Source: Epiperipatus broadwayi (taxonomy: Eukaryota; Onychophora; Udeonychophora; Euonychophora; Peripatidae). From it: a DNA stretch of 64,000 bases. Below the pieces are notes generated by a model that saw only the letters and a program-made list of their open reading frames with translations, was not told the DNA's origin and did not search any database. The DNA is taken from contig JAQFVV010006309.1 of the NCBI GenBank assembly GCA_028023455.1, positions 1,880,511 to 1,944,510 on the forward strand, given 5' to 3'. The position numbers and the translations under genes are program-made. Positions 38,496 to 48,360 of this stretch are shown here, piece after piece (position 1 is the first letter of the stretch; each line of letters opens with the position of its first letter).

Positions 38496-38729
38496 TTGGC
38501 CAAAAGAATTGCTGCAACCAAGAGATACTTCCTTAATAACAACATCATGTGTTTCAAGAAAGATAAAGGTCAGAACTTTGTGCTTTCACCCAAACAAGAC
38601 TTCATATCCAAAGTAAATACCCATATTGCTAATCTTAAAATCAATCCAATAGTTTCCTATAATATAAAGCAGCAAAAAGACATATCTACAGTACTATGCA
38701 AATACTGCTACAAGGCTTTTTCAAAATAA
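38496..38729 (+). pseudogene. PLE reverse transcriptase N-terminal fragment
   Basis: 77 codons. Residues RYFLNNNIMCFKKDKGQNFV then LSPKQDFISKVNTHI match the block upstream of the PLE reverse transcriptase fingers (NNxxILPxDKGxxxVxxxKxxYxxK). The C-terminal part is unlike the family, and the frame stops just before a family A element. No catalytic motif is included. Confidence 0.6.
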
Positions 38730-38890
38730 GAATGCTCAATATGTATCACTTGATGGATACCAATTTTATTGTCATACCATCACATATAGAACCTTAATAA
38801 GTCCATTCAAACACAGAGAAAGGGTTGGACAGAATACAGGCTGTAAATGTAATAAACACAAGTATCTTGTCTATATTGAACAATGTAATT

Positions 38891-39512
38891 AGAAGGGATT
38901 TGAAGTCAGACTTTTAAAATCTACAGCTATCACTCCAATCTTGTACAACCAATACACATGCACATACCAGTGAAAAGGATAAAATATCTCCAAAATATGT
39001 ATTTTGTGCTGGACCAGCATTCATCAGCTGGTTCAGATCATTATCCTCCCAGACTTATATAATCAGTGCTCTGTTTATATTAAGATAGCAAGTCTTCAGA
39101 CTTTAATGGACAGACTTCACTCTTTTTCATCAATATCATTGAAAATCTGATGATGAAATACTCAAAGCTCTTCATGATACCAATCTTATTGTTATACCCA
39201 TGACTTTATCAAAGCCTTTGAGCATTCCATCATCAGATTTTCAATGACATAGGTGACTGAAGAATTGAAGTGTGGAGAAGATTGAAGCCTATCCATTAAA
39301 GATTGAAGACTTGCTATCTTAATATAAGCTGAGCACTGATTATATATATGTATGGGAGATAATGATCTGGAGAATGCTGTTCAGCATGAAACACCTATAT
39401 TGGAAATCATTTATCTTTTCCACATGTATGTCATCATGTGTATTTGTTGTATAAGATGAAGTGGATAGCGATATAGAGTTTGAAAGTCTGAGTTCAAATC
39501 CCTTCTAATTAG
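38891..39512. mobile_element. Family A ribozyme foldback (both arms complete)
   Basis: The left minus arm (38891-39168) and right plus arm (39216-39512) mirror each other out to the ends: TAGAAGGGATTTGAA on the left and TTCAAATCCCTTCTA on the right. Ribozyme cores are dead in both. The minus copy has G12 changed (AAAA), and the plus copy lost the CUGAUGA segment (39371-39400). Confidence 0.8.
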
Positions 39513-40029
39513 AATAATAATAATAAATAACAAAAAGTAAAAGTCACCTGTAAATGAATATGGTCTTCCAACTTCAGAAAGGGAAAAGAGATAGATAAAA
39601 ACAACTACTCTATGAATGAATGAGTTTTGTGATGACTTTATAAACTTATCTGTAAATCAAAAATAAGTTTTTATATAGAACATGTTGGCCAATATTTCTG
39701 TTCATCTGCTATTTTACAATTTTTAAAAATTTATTCAGCAGAATTTTTTTTGGTAATCTGTTAATTCTCTGTCTAATTATAGCTTTTTAATGTATTCTGT
39801 TCTCTGCCATATCTTCCCATGTTAATCAATTGACATTTGCATAGAAGAGTTCTATTTATAAAACAAAATAAGCGTATGTCACGCTTGAATGTGAAGCTAT
39901 AATAAGATACAGTAATTAAATACGCTAAGCGCTTTCGAGGTCTTTTACCTCATATTCATAGCGAAGCTGTGAGCTGCGAAAATAAAAAATGGGGCGGGAG
40001 AAGTTGTATGCAAAGCATATGCAAATGGA

Positions 40030-40648
40030 CTAAATAGTCCAACGTTTAGAAATGTCGAAGCATGTGTCGCGTCTATTGATTGAGTTGTTATTGTTGTTGA
40101 TGTAGTACGCTTCTCTGATCTTCTGCTTAATGTCGTTTTTCTCGATACAAACTATTTTAGGGTGGGAAGGTTCAAATAAATGTCCAGTTTTCTTGGAGTG
40201 TTCCAAAAACGTAGATGAGTTATCGTTGTTTTTCATAGCTCTATTATATGTGTATCTGTGTTGTGCTGTCCGGATGGTTGTGCCTGCCTTGGTTTCTCCA
40301 AAATAAATGGCGCGGCAACCGGGTTGTGGGCAAGTGATGCTGTAAACGACATGGGGGGTCTGAGAAGGTTCTAATTTGTCCTTGGAGTTATTGATGAGAC
40401 GGTTAGTGCAAGGGGGTGTATGAAAGCTGATTTTAAATTTATTGCTCAAAATCTTGATTAGTTGGTGGGAGATTTTATGTATGTGGGGAAGAGTGATATA
40501 TGGAAGTTTAATATTGTTTTTATTAATGGTGATTTTTGTATGAAACTGCTTGATTTTGTTGTTGATAGTGTGGAGTTTATAGCCTGCCTGTAGTAGGTCT
40601 TTAGTATAGAGGTGTATGTTGTTCTTTCGATTTTCTGTGTAGGAATGC
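40030..40648 (-). CDS. PLE GIY-YIG endonuclease domain, left copy (N-terminally truncated)
   Basis: The last 200 or so residues of a PLE polyprotein; the track upstream of about 40648 is antisense of the other arm, so the nominal ATG at 40722 is artificial. It begins with a linker (SYTENRKNNIHLYTKDLLQA, later NKFKISFHTPPCTNRL), then the GIY-YIG endonuclease: HVVYSITC (GIY box), a CPQPGC zinc-knuckle-like pair, IYFGET (YIG box), the arginine helix TTIRTAQHR and the catalytic-glutamate segment TFLEHSKKTGH. In PLEs this domain nicks target DNA for reverse transcription. The domain is open, but no reverse transcriptase is attached. Confidence 0.85.
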
Positions 40649-40714
40649 AATATTAAACTTCCATATATCACTCTTCCCCACATACATAAAATCTCCCACC
40701 AACTAATCAAGATT

Positions 40715-41134
40715 TTGAGCAATAAATTTAAAATCAGCTTTCATACACCCCCTTGCACTAACCGTCTCATCAATAACTCCAAGGACAAATTAGAACCTTC
40801 TCAGACCCCCCATGTCGTTTACAGCATCACTTGCCCACAACCCGGTTGCCTCGCCATTTATTTTGGAGAAACCAAGGCAGGCACAACCATCCGGACAGCA
40901 CAACACAGATACACATATAATAGAGCTATGAAAAACAATGGTAACTCATCTACGTTTTTGGAACACTCCAAGAAAACTGGACATTTATTTGAACCTTCCC
41001 ACCCTAAAATAGTTTGTATCGAGAAAAACGACATTAAGCGGAAGATCAGAGAAGCGTACTACATCAACAACAATAACAACTCAATCAATAGGCGCGACAC
41101 ATGCTTCGACATTTCTAAATGCTGGACTATTTAG
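40715..41134 (+). CDS. PLE GIY-YIG endonuclease domain, right copy (N-terminally truncated)
   Basis: Same protein as the left copy from NKFKISFHTPPCTNRL to the terminal FDISKCWTI. It differs at only four residues in the shared part (R/L before AIYF, D/G in KNNxNSS, Q/R after DIK, R/C before WTI). All GIY-YIG boxes are kept. It lacks the reverse transcriptase, so it could not move alone. The nominal start lies inside the linker. Confidence 0.85.
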   Translation: MSNKFKISFHTPPCTNRLINNSKDKLEPSQTPHVVYSITCPQPGCLAIYFGETKAGTTIRTAQHRYTYNRAMKNNGNSSTFLEHSKKTGHLFEPSHPKIVCIEKNDIKRKIREAYYINNNNNSINRRDTCFDISKCWTI

Positions 41135-41329
41135 TCCATTTGCATATGCTTTGCATACAACTTCTCCCGCCCCATTTTTTATTTTCGCAGCTCACAGCTT
41201 CGCTATGAATATGAGGTAAAAGACCTCGAAAGCACTTAGCGTATTTAATTACTGTATCTTATTATAGCTTCACATTCAAGCGTGACATACGCTTATTTTG
41301 TTTTATAAATAGAAGAGTTCTATTTTTTT

Positions 41330-41479
41330 ATGAAAACTTTAATCAAGTTTACTATAAAGCACTTGGTTAGGAAGATTTTCATTTGTTTTACATGTCCAAT
41401 CCAACTTAAGTGTGATTTTACAATAATTGGCTCCATGGTATCTCATTTAGCAAGCTGAAGAACATACTGATTGATTTTA
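41330..41479. other. Short AT-rich spacer
   Basis: Nothing recognised. Confidence 0.4.
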
Positions 41480-42095
41480 ATAGTAAGAAAATCAAATTGT
41501 ACATCATGTGACTTAACTTGATAAGCTGTATTACAAATCTAATTTAATGAGCATGCTAATAGCTCTAAACAATTAGCTTAATACAACTTTGGGGATAGTG
41601 ATAATTCTAGATAGAGATTTTAAATGCTTTCCCTTTGGGCATTTATTGGAAAAGCTTGTTTAGAGCTATTAGCATGCTCATTATATTAGGTTTGTAATAC
41701 AAGTTTATCATGTTAGATCATGTGATGTATGACTTTATTTTCTTACTATTATAGTTTTATTTTTTGAGGCTATGGTGAGGTTACATTGCCAAGGCTATTA
41801 ATACACGGTGTAGCTGAAAATTATTCAAACCCATATAGCTATTTAAGTTAGATAGCTGGATTTAAAGACATATAGGTGTCTGAAAATTTCAGATTTTCTA
41901 CTTAATGATTACATAAATAGATAAATGCTGGGTTTGAGTTGATATTTTAGATCTAGTGTCTGAATATTCTAGTGCCTCACTGAAGAGAGCCATTAGCTCA
42001 AAACCAGTTTGTAGATAGAGTTAATTCTAGATAGAGATTTTAAAGGCTTTCTCTTGAGGCATTTATTGGAAAAGCTTGTTTAGAGCAGCTCATTA
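41480..42095. mobile_element. Family C ribozyme foldback element, second copy
   Basis: Shares with 19660-20775 the AGCTTGTTTAGAGCTATTAG motif, the TTCAGATTTTCTACTTAAT stretch and a ribozyme. A short minus arm precedes a longer plus arm. Hammerhead relic: CUGAAGA at 41980-41986 and a perfect stem II GAGC/GCUC, but AAAA at 42000-42003 in place of GAAA. Confidence 0.75.
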
Positions 42096-42109
42096 AATTT
42101 GATTGATTT

Positions 42110-44650
42110 TACAATTATTGTATTTTTAAAATTTTACAGAGGATCCATAAATGAAAATTTTATAATACCTTTATATAGCACTGATATAATCTCCAAATTT
42201 CACTTCCATACAAGAAAGTAGATAAAATAACTCTATATAAGGCTAACTTAGCCACACAACATATTTCACTGTGATAAAATACTTCTTTTCAATTTTTTAA
42301 AAGCAGCAGAAGTACATTGGAGTCTGTGTAGCACTTCAATATCTAAGTGAATTTTTCTATTTGATTTTTATGCCCATGTTGATCACAGTTCAAGTTGAAG
42401 ATTTTTCTTCCATCATTGGGCTATCAAAGAAGTTGAGGTTTTGAGCCTTAATTAACAAAACAAAGCTTTTATACGTTGCATACAAAACATTAAAAACATT
42501 CTATAATTCATTTTTTGATCAGACAAAAAATGTACAATTATTATCATACAGTAAATCCAGAATTTAAGAAGAAAAGTTCTCATTTTTGTTTTTAATCAAA
42601 TCATATTAAAAATTTCACTATCAAATGTGTATAGGGATCAATCCACCTATAAAGTATTTCAAAGACTGCTGTCATAAAAAATAAAAATAATGTTGGAGCA
42701 AGTATATATCCTTGTTTAGCACAAGTTTTATTCCACATGTTTCAGATTTTTACCTGTAGTAATAACACTTCCTCTTATTACTTCATGGAGAAGGACTATA
42801 ATATGAATAAATTTTTGTAGACAATCAACTAATTTCAAACAATGCCACTGATGTGTTTTATTACCTATATCTAATATATTGACCAAATCAATAAAAGAAA
42901 TGCAGAAATTATTTTACATCCCTGCCATTTTTATTGCATTTGATTGGTAACAGAAATCATGTCTATGGTACTTCTTGATTCTCTAAAACCACATTGAATT
43001 TCTGATAACTATTTATCTATAAGTGGAAGCAACTTGTTTAATAAAGTTCTTGAAAGTACTTCTATTATAGTGGATAATAATAATATTTCATAATAATTAT
43101 TGCAATCTTCCTTATTCCCTTTGTTTTAAAAATTGCAATAGTAACGGCATCCTTAAGATTAGATGACATCACTTTATGGATTTCTATATTCCTAAAAATG
43201 TCAATATTTATGAAGCTAACATTCACCATATTTAAAATTTCTACATGTATTTCATCAGAACTTGCAGCCTTTTCATTTTTAAGATTACAACTGTTTTGAC
43301 TTTACTAAGCTAAATTTCTTTATCCAAAGTAAATGATTTTAGTAGATAAAAATGGATATATCGTTAAAAGTCATCATCTCAATTTTTATATTTTAAAAAT
43401 GATCATAGTTATCATATAAGAGAATTCTATCATAGAATTTAACAGGATCATGATACTGATTCTCAAGTTCCTAATTTGCTTCCAATGCGTAAAAAAAATC
43501 TAGAATGACCATGATCATTGGATGTCTGTAACTGTTTTCAATTCTCTTATCAGTCGCTAAATTTCTGCTTTTATATGTTTGCATCCATTATGGAGCATCA
43601 TATTAAATCTGCCAAGTAGAAAATCCAAAATGTCTTTTATTCATATCACTAATAAAAAGATCATTTTTAGCAACCCAGTCATTCTTTTTCTTTTTAGCCA
43701 ACCCAAAAATGGAATACTTGTATTAATAGCATACTCAGTGAGAATTATATGATTCAGTCATATGACAATCCTAAAGATTCAAATTAGCAAATTTTAGTAG
43801 TTGGAATTTAGTATGTATACTACATTCTTCTAAACAACAAACATCAATTTTTTTGAGAATATTTCTTGGAATAACATCTATTTTTTAATGCAACTCTCAT
43901 TTTAATCTCAGAGTAATGTGAATTTGCAAATGCTCATGTAATTTGAAGTTTTTATGTATTCTAACTCCTAACTATAATGTATCTAGTCAATGCCATTGTT
44001 TTGAGCATGAATGCAGCCATGCTTCTTTGCATGTTTTGACCTAAACAAAGTGTTTGTGATAGTCAATCTATATGTTGCACATAAATTCAACAACAACAAA
44101 GTATTTAAATTTATAGCACCAATACCATTATTTCCAATAACCTTTGTTCAAAGCCCACTATTTGTATCAACATATGCATCAAAGGGTACAATAAATTTGA
44201 TTTTTTAACATTATTGCAGTAACAGTACTATCCTATAAGGAATAAAAGTATTATTTTCTGAATTGTCTGAATCAAAGGTTGTAGCATGGCAACTAATCAA
44301 AGGACCACTAGTACCATTATACAAGGCAAGTTTTAATACCATAATTAACACCTTAGCCTTTCATTGGTAAAATGTGGAATTCCAACTATAGAAAATATTA
44401 AATTAGAGTTTACAGCACAGTCAAAACCATACATTCTCCTGCATTTCTACAAATATTTGTACTTATCTATCTATTTTATTAAACTTTCTTTCTATGGGAA
44501 ATGAGTTTCACTAAGACTAGCCATATTGATCATAAATCTTGAAAAGGAGCCTATGTTCAATACTCTTTTGATTCTTAATACCACCTGTCTTTGGCCATTA
44601 AGGGCTGCTTCAGTGGACTAACACAGAAAATGGGTATTTTAACATACTTT
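42110..44650 (-). pseudogene. Degenerate LINE (endonuclease + reverse transcriptase), minus strand
   Basis: Translation in shifting frames down the minus strand gives, in order, IDMASLSETHFP-like endonuclease start (about 44482-44535), the GDFN region mutated to VPFDAYVD (about 44180) then GNNGIGAINLNTLLLLNLCA to 44035, and reverse transcriptase blocks YYEILLLSTIIEVLSRTLLN (about 43080-43130), IQCGFRESRSTIDMISV (about 42965-43015), motif A CISFIDLVNILDI (about 42890-42930), RGSVITTGKN and AKQGYILAPTLF (about 42700-42790), and LYGSEIWRLY (about 42190-42220). Many stops and frameshifts. The FIDLxKAFD and LYGSEtW forms suggest an RTE-related clade different from the one at 0.1-3.3 kb; the clade call is tentative. 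Confidence 0.75.
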
Positions 44651-44994
44651 TATATTCTGCAATAGAAAAATCCAATTAATGTTTTTCGAACAAGGAAGAA
44701 GTCATTATTGTTTTAATTTCAATGTGTAGATGTAACTACTATGTTTGCCATGGTATTTTATTTATGCATCTTTGTCAATGAATAAATCCATGATAGTTTA
44801 GTATATGAATATTTACTTATTAATAATAGTGTTAGGAATATATGGTGTAAGCATTATAAATTCGTTTATTAAAAATAGAAGACTATTTTATAATACCCAA
44901 TGATGTATTTCATTTTACAATCAAAATATATATGTAATGTATGACTTAATTATAATATTGAAATATAAATATAATGTAAACACTTAAACTAGAT

Positions 44995-45385
44995 GAAATT
45001 AAAGGGGATTTGAATCCAGACTTTCAAGCACTTTACAGTCATTTATTCAATATAACCAATAGACATGACCACACACATGTGAAAAAGATAAATGATTTCC
45101 AAAATATGTATTTCATGCTGAACCAGCACTCATCAGTTGGTCCAGATCATCATCTTCCATATATATATATAATCAATGCTTGGTTTATATTGAGATAACA
45201 AATCTACACCCTTTAAGGTACATGCTTCAGCCCTCTTCACTCTCCTCTTCAGCCATCTATGTCATTGAAAATCTGATGATGTAATGTTCAAAGCCCTTGA
45301 TGATGCCAATATTATAGTTATACCCATGTTGACCTTAAGTCAATCCTACTCCTCATATGTAGGACCTTAATATGTTCATTTAATA
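44995..45385 (-). mobile_element. Family A ribozyme element, single minus arm
   Basis: Complete arm from the CAGATTTTCAATG side (about 45275) to the tRNA-like end (GGGGATTTGAATCCAGACTT at 45003). The ACCTTAATATGTTCATTT stretch beyond 45330 is also found at the 38.8 kb copy. It holds an intact-looking hammerhead. Confidence 0.82.
45090..45151 (-). ncRNA. Family A hammerhead ribozyme, intact-looking
   Basis: CUGAUGA complements 45130-45136; stem II GUGCU/AGCAU; GAAA complements 45111-45114; stem III AUA/UAU with a CA loop; predicted cut after the base at 45103. Inner stem I CCAA/UUGG and distal GAUGAU/AUCAUU pair, with one internal mismatch. All invariant core bases are present. Confidence 0.82.
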
Positions 45386-45389
45386 TACC

Positions 45390-46187
45390 TCACAAACAAG
45401 CACTTGTATAATTTATTTTAATATAAGGGGTGTAATTAAGAAAAGGTGTGAAGAATGCTTTAAAGCACATCTACTGTGTTCATTGTGAAGTAAAATATTA
45501 GTGATATTGGTTATTATACATATAATGAGTTAAATATAATACTCATTTTAAAGCGCTGATATATATATATCTCATTATGAGCTTGTAATAGATAATTACA
45601 TTTTTATAATAAAAGCTTAATAGTAGCATTATCCGTATGAGTTTATGACATTTAATCAATCATTTCTTTATTTATGTAGTAAATATTTAATTGCTGAATT
45701 ATTATTATAACTTTTTTTAAAAGGAAAAAATGTAACGGAAAAATTGATACCATTAAAGTTATAAAAATCTTTTTTTATGAGAGCAGCTTTAATTAATTAA
45801 AAACTCACTTTTGTTGAACATTTGTGACGGATAACAAATAATACACAAATAACCGTCTTTTTTGTACCATTTTAATTAAGTTTATCTTTTCTCTTATAAA
45901 CAATGCCTGTGTGCAATTAATGAAATAATATTAAGAATATAAGATTTAAAAAGTGTGGGTTTTTGTGCAGCAAATGTATAATGGTTTCAATAGAAGAAAG
46001 TTTGAGAATTTTCTAATGGTAGGAATATTTTAACATAGGACTGAATTACTGTTTTAAATCATAAATTCTATTTAAAGAGGTTATTAGAGATACAATTTTT
46101 GAGGATTTACGGTATTTTGTAAATTAAAAAAAAAAAGAGTAAAATTGTTAATTGGATTAGGTTAATAAATTTACAAAAAGATGTAGT
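45390..46187. other. AT-rich DNA, no gene seen
   Basis: Nothing recognised. Confidence 0.4.
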
Positions 46188-46350
46188 GAATAATATTTCT
46201 GTAGTGTAATTTTTAATATATATAAACACAAAATGTTAATAAAAGTGGATAGAAACCAGTTCCTACCTTGCAGTGAGGGTGGTGTAGTGAAAATTACATT
46301 ATATTATTCATTAAATGGATAATCTCTAGTTTAATGAATGACTAATAAAA
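46188..46350. repeat. Family M MITE
   Basis: AATAATATTTCTGTAGTG at the left, GTGTAGTGAAAATTACA at the right, interior GGATAGAAACCAGTTCC, and the TGGATAATCTCTAGT flank shared with the 13.9 and 36.9 kb copies. Confidence 0.7.
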
Positions 46351-46439
46351 TTATTAATATGTTGTAGCAATTTATTTTTTTTATCTCATTCCAATTGTGC
46401 CACTATAGATTTGACTAACGCTTAATACATCTTTATCTA

Positions 46440-46500
46440 TATTTGTCCTGACGAATTTTGTTGAAATACATCAGCTAGAAACTAGTTTGGGAATATGAAC
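46440..46500 (+). repeat. Hammerhead-like relic of family B/C type
   Basis: CTGACGA is followed 23 bases later by GAAACTAGTTTGGG, the same stem III and stem I 3' block as families B and C. The stem II region is expanded and does not pair well. Confidence 0.45.
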
Positions 46501-46570
46501 AAAACAGTACTAGGCAAATTTATTAACTATCTAACATGCCTTGATTACTCAAATTTACACTAGACACTGA

Positions 46571-46945
46571 GCTTTGAACATTCTATCATCAGATTTTCGA
46601 TGAAATGGATTTGAAGCCTGTCCATTAAAGTCTAAAGATTGGCTATCTTAATATAAAGCTGAGCACTGATTATATATATATGTGGAGATGGTAATCTGGA
46701 CCAACTGATGAGTGTTGGTTTAGCACGAAATGTGTATATTGGTGATTATTTATTTTTCCAACATGTGTGTGATCAGATGGGAAAGCAATATAAGATGGCA
46801 CTGAGAGTTGTGTGAAAGTCTGAGTTCGATTATTTATCTTTTCAACATGTGTGTGTGATCATGTGGGTCAGCAATATAAGATGGCAACTAAGAGTTGTGA
46901 ATCGTGTGAAAGTTTGAGTTCGAATCCCGCATATATTACATATAT
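46571..46945 (+). mobile_element. Family A ribozyme element with duplicated tRNA-like part
   Basis: Plus arm from the ATCAGATTTTCGATG side to GAGTTCGAATCCCGC (B-box-like, about 46917). The segment 46744-46827, from the ribozyme 3' side through the tRNA-like end, is tandemly repeated at 46828-46920. Carries the best-preserved hammerhead of the window. Confidence 0.85.
46690..46750 (+). ncRNA. Family A hammerhead ribozyme, best-preserved copy
   Basis: Distal stem I GGUAAUC (46690-46696) with GAUUAUU (46744-46750); UGG internal loop; inner stem I ACCAA (46700-46704) with UUGGU (46739-46743). Core CUGAUGA at 46705-46711; stem II GUGUU/AGCAC with loop GGUUU; GAAA at 46727-46730. Stem III AUG/UAU with a UG loop; predicted cut after A46738. 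Seventeen stem I and II pairs and every invariant core base are present. Confidence 0.9.
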
Positions 46946-47350
46946 AAATGGGGTAAGCCTGCACAATGTATGAAAAGCTTTATGTAAATTGAGGCCATGT
47001 GATGATTTTTGTTGATGTTTTAAAATATATTTTGGTTGGAAGGAAAATATCTTAATAATAACTTAAAATTAACACTTATTTAAGTGCAATCAAATTCCCT
47101 GATTTTTTTTTTAGTTTAAAAAATCCATTTATACAACTCTTTTTTTTTTTGTTACTTTTTTCTAATTTTTACTTTTTAAAAATTTACATTATAAATACAT
47201 TTCTCACAATAGTTTCCTAAACTCTTATAAATTGTTTATATTTTTCTTTGTGACTCATAATTTGATTTTGTATATTTATGATCTTTGTGTTATATGTAGC
47301 AATCACTATTCACAGTTAATTACTATTACTTACCTTTTATTACCTTTTTT
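46946..47350. other. AT-rich DNA with T runs, no gene seen
   Basis: Nothing recognised; the ORF at 47232-47429 runs into a SINE and is artificial. Confidence 0.4.
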
Positions 47351-47355
47351 TTTTA

Positions 47356-47453
47356 AGTGGCATAGCATCGGCCGGGACGCGAACCCGCAACCCGGGCAAC
47401 TGCCTGCAAGTGCAAGGCTGTTGCGCTGACCTCTCGACCACCAATGCAAGACT
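47356..47453 (-). mobile_element. tRNA-derived SINE (family S, long-hairpin type)
   Basis: Minus strand: A-box-like GGTCGAGAGGTCAGC, CTTGCACTTGCAGGC hairpin, B-box GGGTTCGCGTCCC, then GATGCTATGCCACTT and an A run. Bordered by A/T runs on both sides. Confidence 0.85.
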
Positions 47454-47485
47454 TTTTTTTTTTACTCTTATTTTTTGAATGTTGT

Positions 47486-47562
47486 TACTGAAGGCCTCGA
47501 AAGCGCTTAGCGTGTAATAATTTCTGTGTATCTTTATAGCTTCTCATTCAAGTGTGTCATAC
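47486..47562 (+). mobile_element. PLE 3'-end fragment
   Basis: GCCTCGAAAGCGCTTAGCGT and the following CATTCAAGTGTGTCATACGC match the outer 100 bases of the PLE pair at 39.86-41.31 kb. It lies 33 bases from a SINE. Confidence 0.75.
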
Positions 47563-47569
47563 GCTTTGT

Positions 47570-48245
47570 TAATTTTGTATATTAAATTATCGAATGAGAA
47601 GTCTTAAAATCTTTAATATTTTAGAACTTAAAGAAAAAAAGAATACTTATATTCTGCAACTGATTATTAGTGCTTATAATACACTTGATACAGTCACAAA
47701 ATATTTCAAATTTAGTACTCTTTCATTATCACAGTAATTTTCTATATATAAAATAATTTCTAAAAGTAAACGATTTCAAATTTGTTTACAAAGAAAATAT
47801 TTATAATTAGTTTTTCTAAAGCACTTATTGACTTCCAGTTCAGATCAAAAATTATAAATTAATAAATATAAAACTAATTAATTGCCCTGAACCAGCATTC
47901 AGCAAAACATTGTCAGAATCATAATGCTGAATAAAGTTATGCAATACAGGTAAGCTTATATTATTGATATGATATGTGTAAATAAGGCACAATATACAAA
48001 TAAAGCAATGCAGTGTTTTTTTGAAAGCTGGTTCATTGCAATTAATTAGTTTATTTATTAATTTATACCTTTTCATATGAAGTCGAACTCAACAAGTGCT
48101 TTAGAATTATATATTTTCATGAAAAGAGTTAATACATTGAGATTTATAATTAGTTTTTGTATATTGATTGGTTTAATATGGTATTGCATTATAAAACTAA
48201 AATCCCAGAATTGATTTTTGGCTCAGTAATGGAATAAAATAACCT
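47570..48245. other. AT-rich DNA, no gene seen
   Basis: Nothing recognised. Confidence 0.4.
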
Positions 48246-48250
48246 TCAGG

Positions 48251-48360
48251 TCAAGCATTGGTGGTCGAGAGGTCAGCGACAGCTGCTTTACAAGCAGTTG
48301 TCCCGGGTTAGCGGGTTCGCTTCCCGGCTGATGCTATGACGCATGAGAAAAAAAACCTTC
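48251..48360 (+). mobile_element. tRNA-derived SINE (family S), clean copy
   Basis: AGCAT at the 5' side pairs with ATGCT at the 3' side as an acceptor-like stem. A-box-like TGGTCGAGAGGTCAGC, an anticodon-like arm GCTGC-TTTACAA-GCAGT, an oversized variable region, and B-box GGGTTCGCTTCCC follow; the tail is GCATGAG then A8. Pol III-type SINE; source tRNA not certain. Confidence 0.87.

Larger units (their letters stand above)
39841..41325. mobile_element. Inverted-pair Penelope-like element insertion with 17-bp target duplication
   Basis: The 17-bp direct repeat ATAGAAGAGTTCTATTT at 39841-39857 and 41309-41325 encloses two 5'-truncated PLE copies. The left arm is 39858-40516 (minus) and the right arm about 40650-41308 (plus), joined by about 130 bp of extra sequence present only in the left copy. 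The arms are nearly identical and end in the same outer sequence (CGCTTATTTTG). One target duplication around both copies says they arrived as a single event. Confidence 0.88.

Noticed and set aside
40649-40722. N-terminal 25 residues of the 230-residue minus ORF
   Set aside because: They are the antisense of the other PLE arm crossing the palindrome centre, not part of the protein.
48251-48345. Functional tRNA gene
   Set aside because: Acceptor and anticodon-like arms pair, but the variable region is oversized, the T-stem is short, an A tail follows and the sequence is dispersed in many copies: a SINE.
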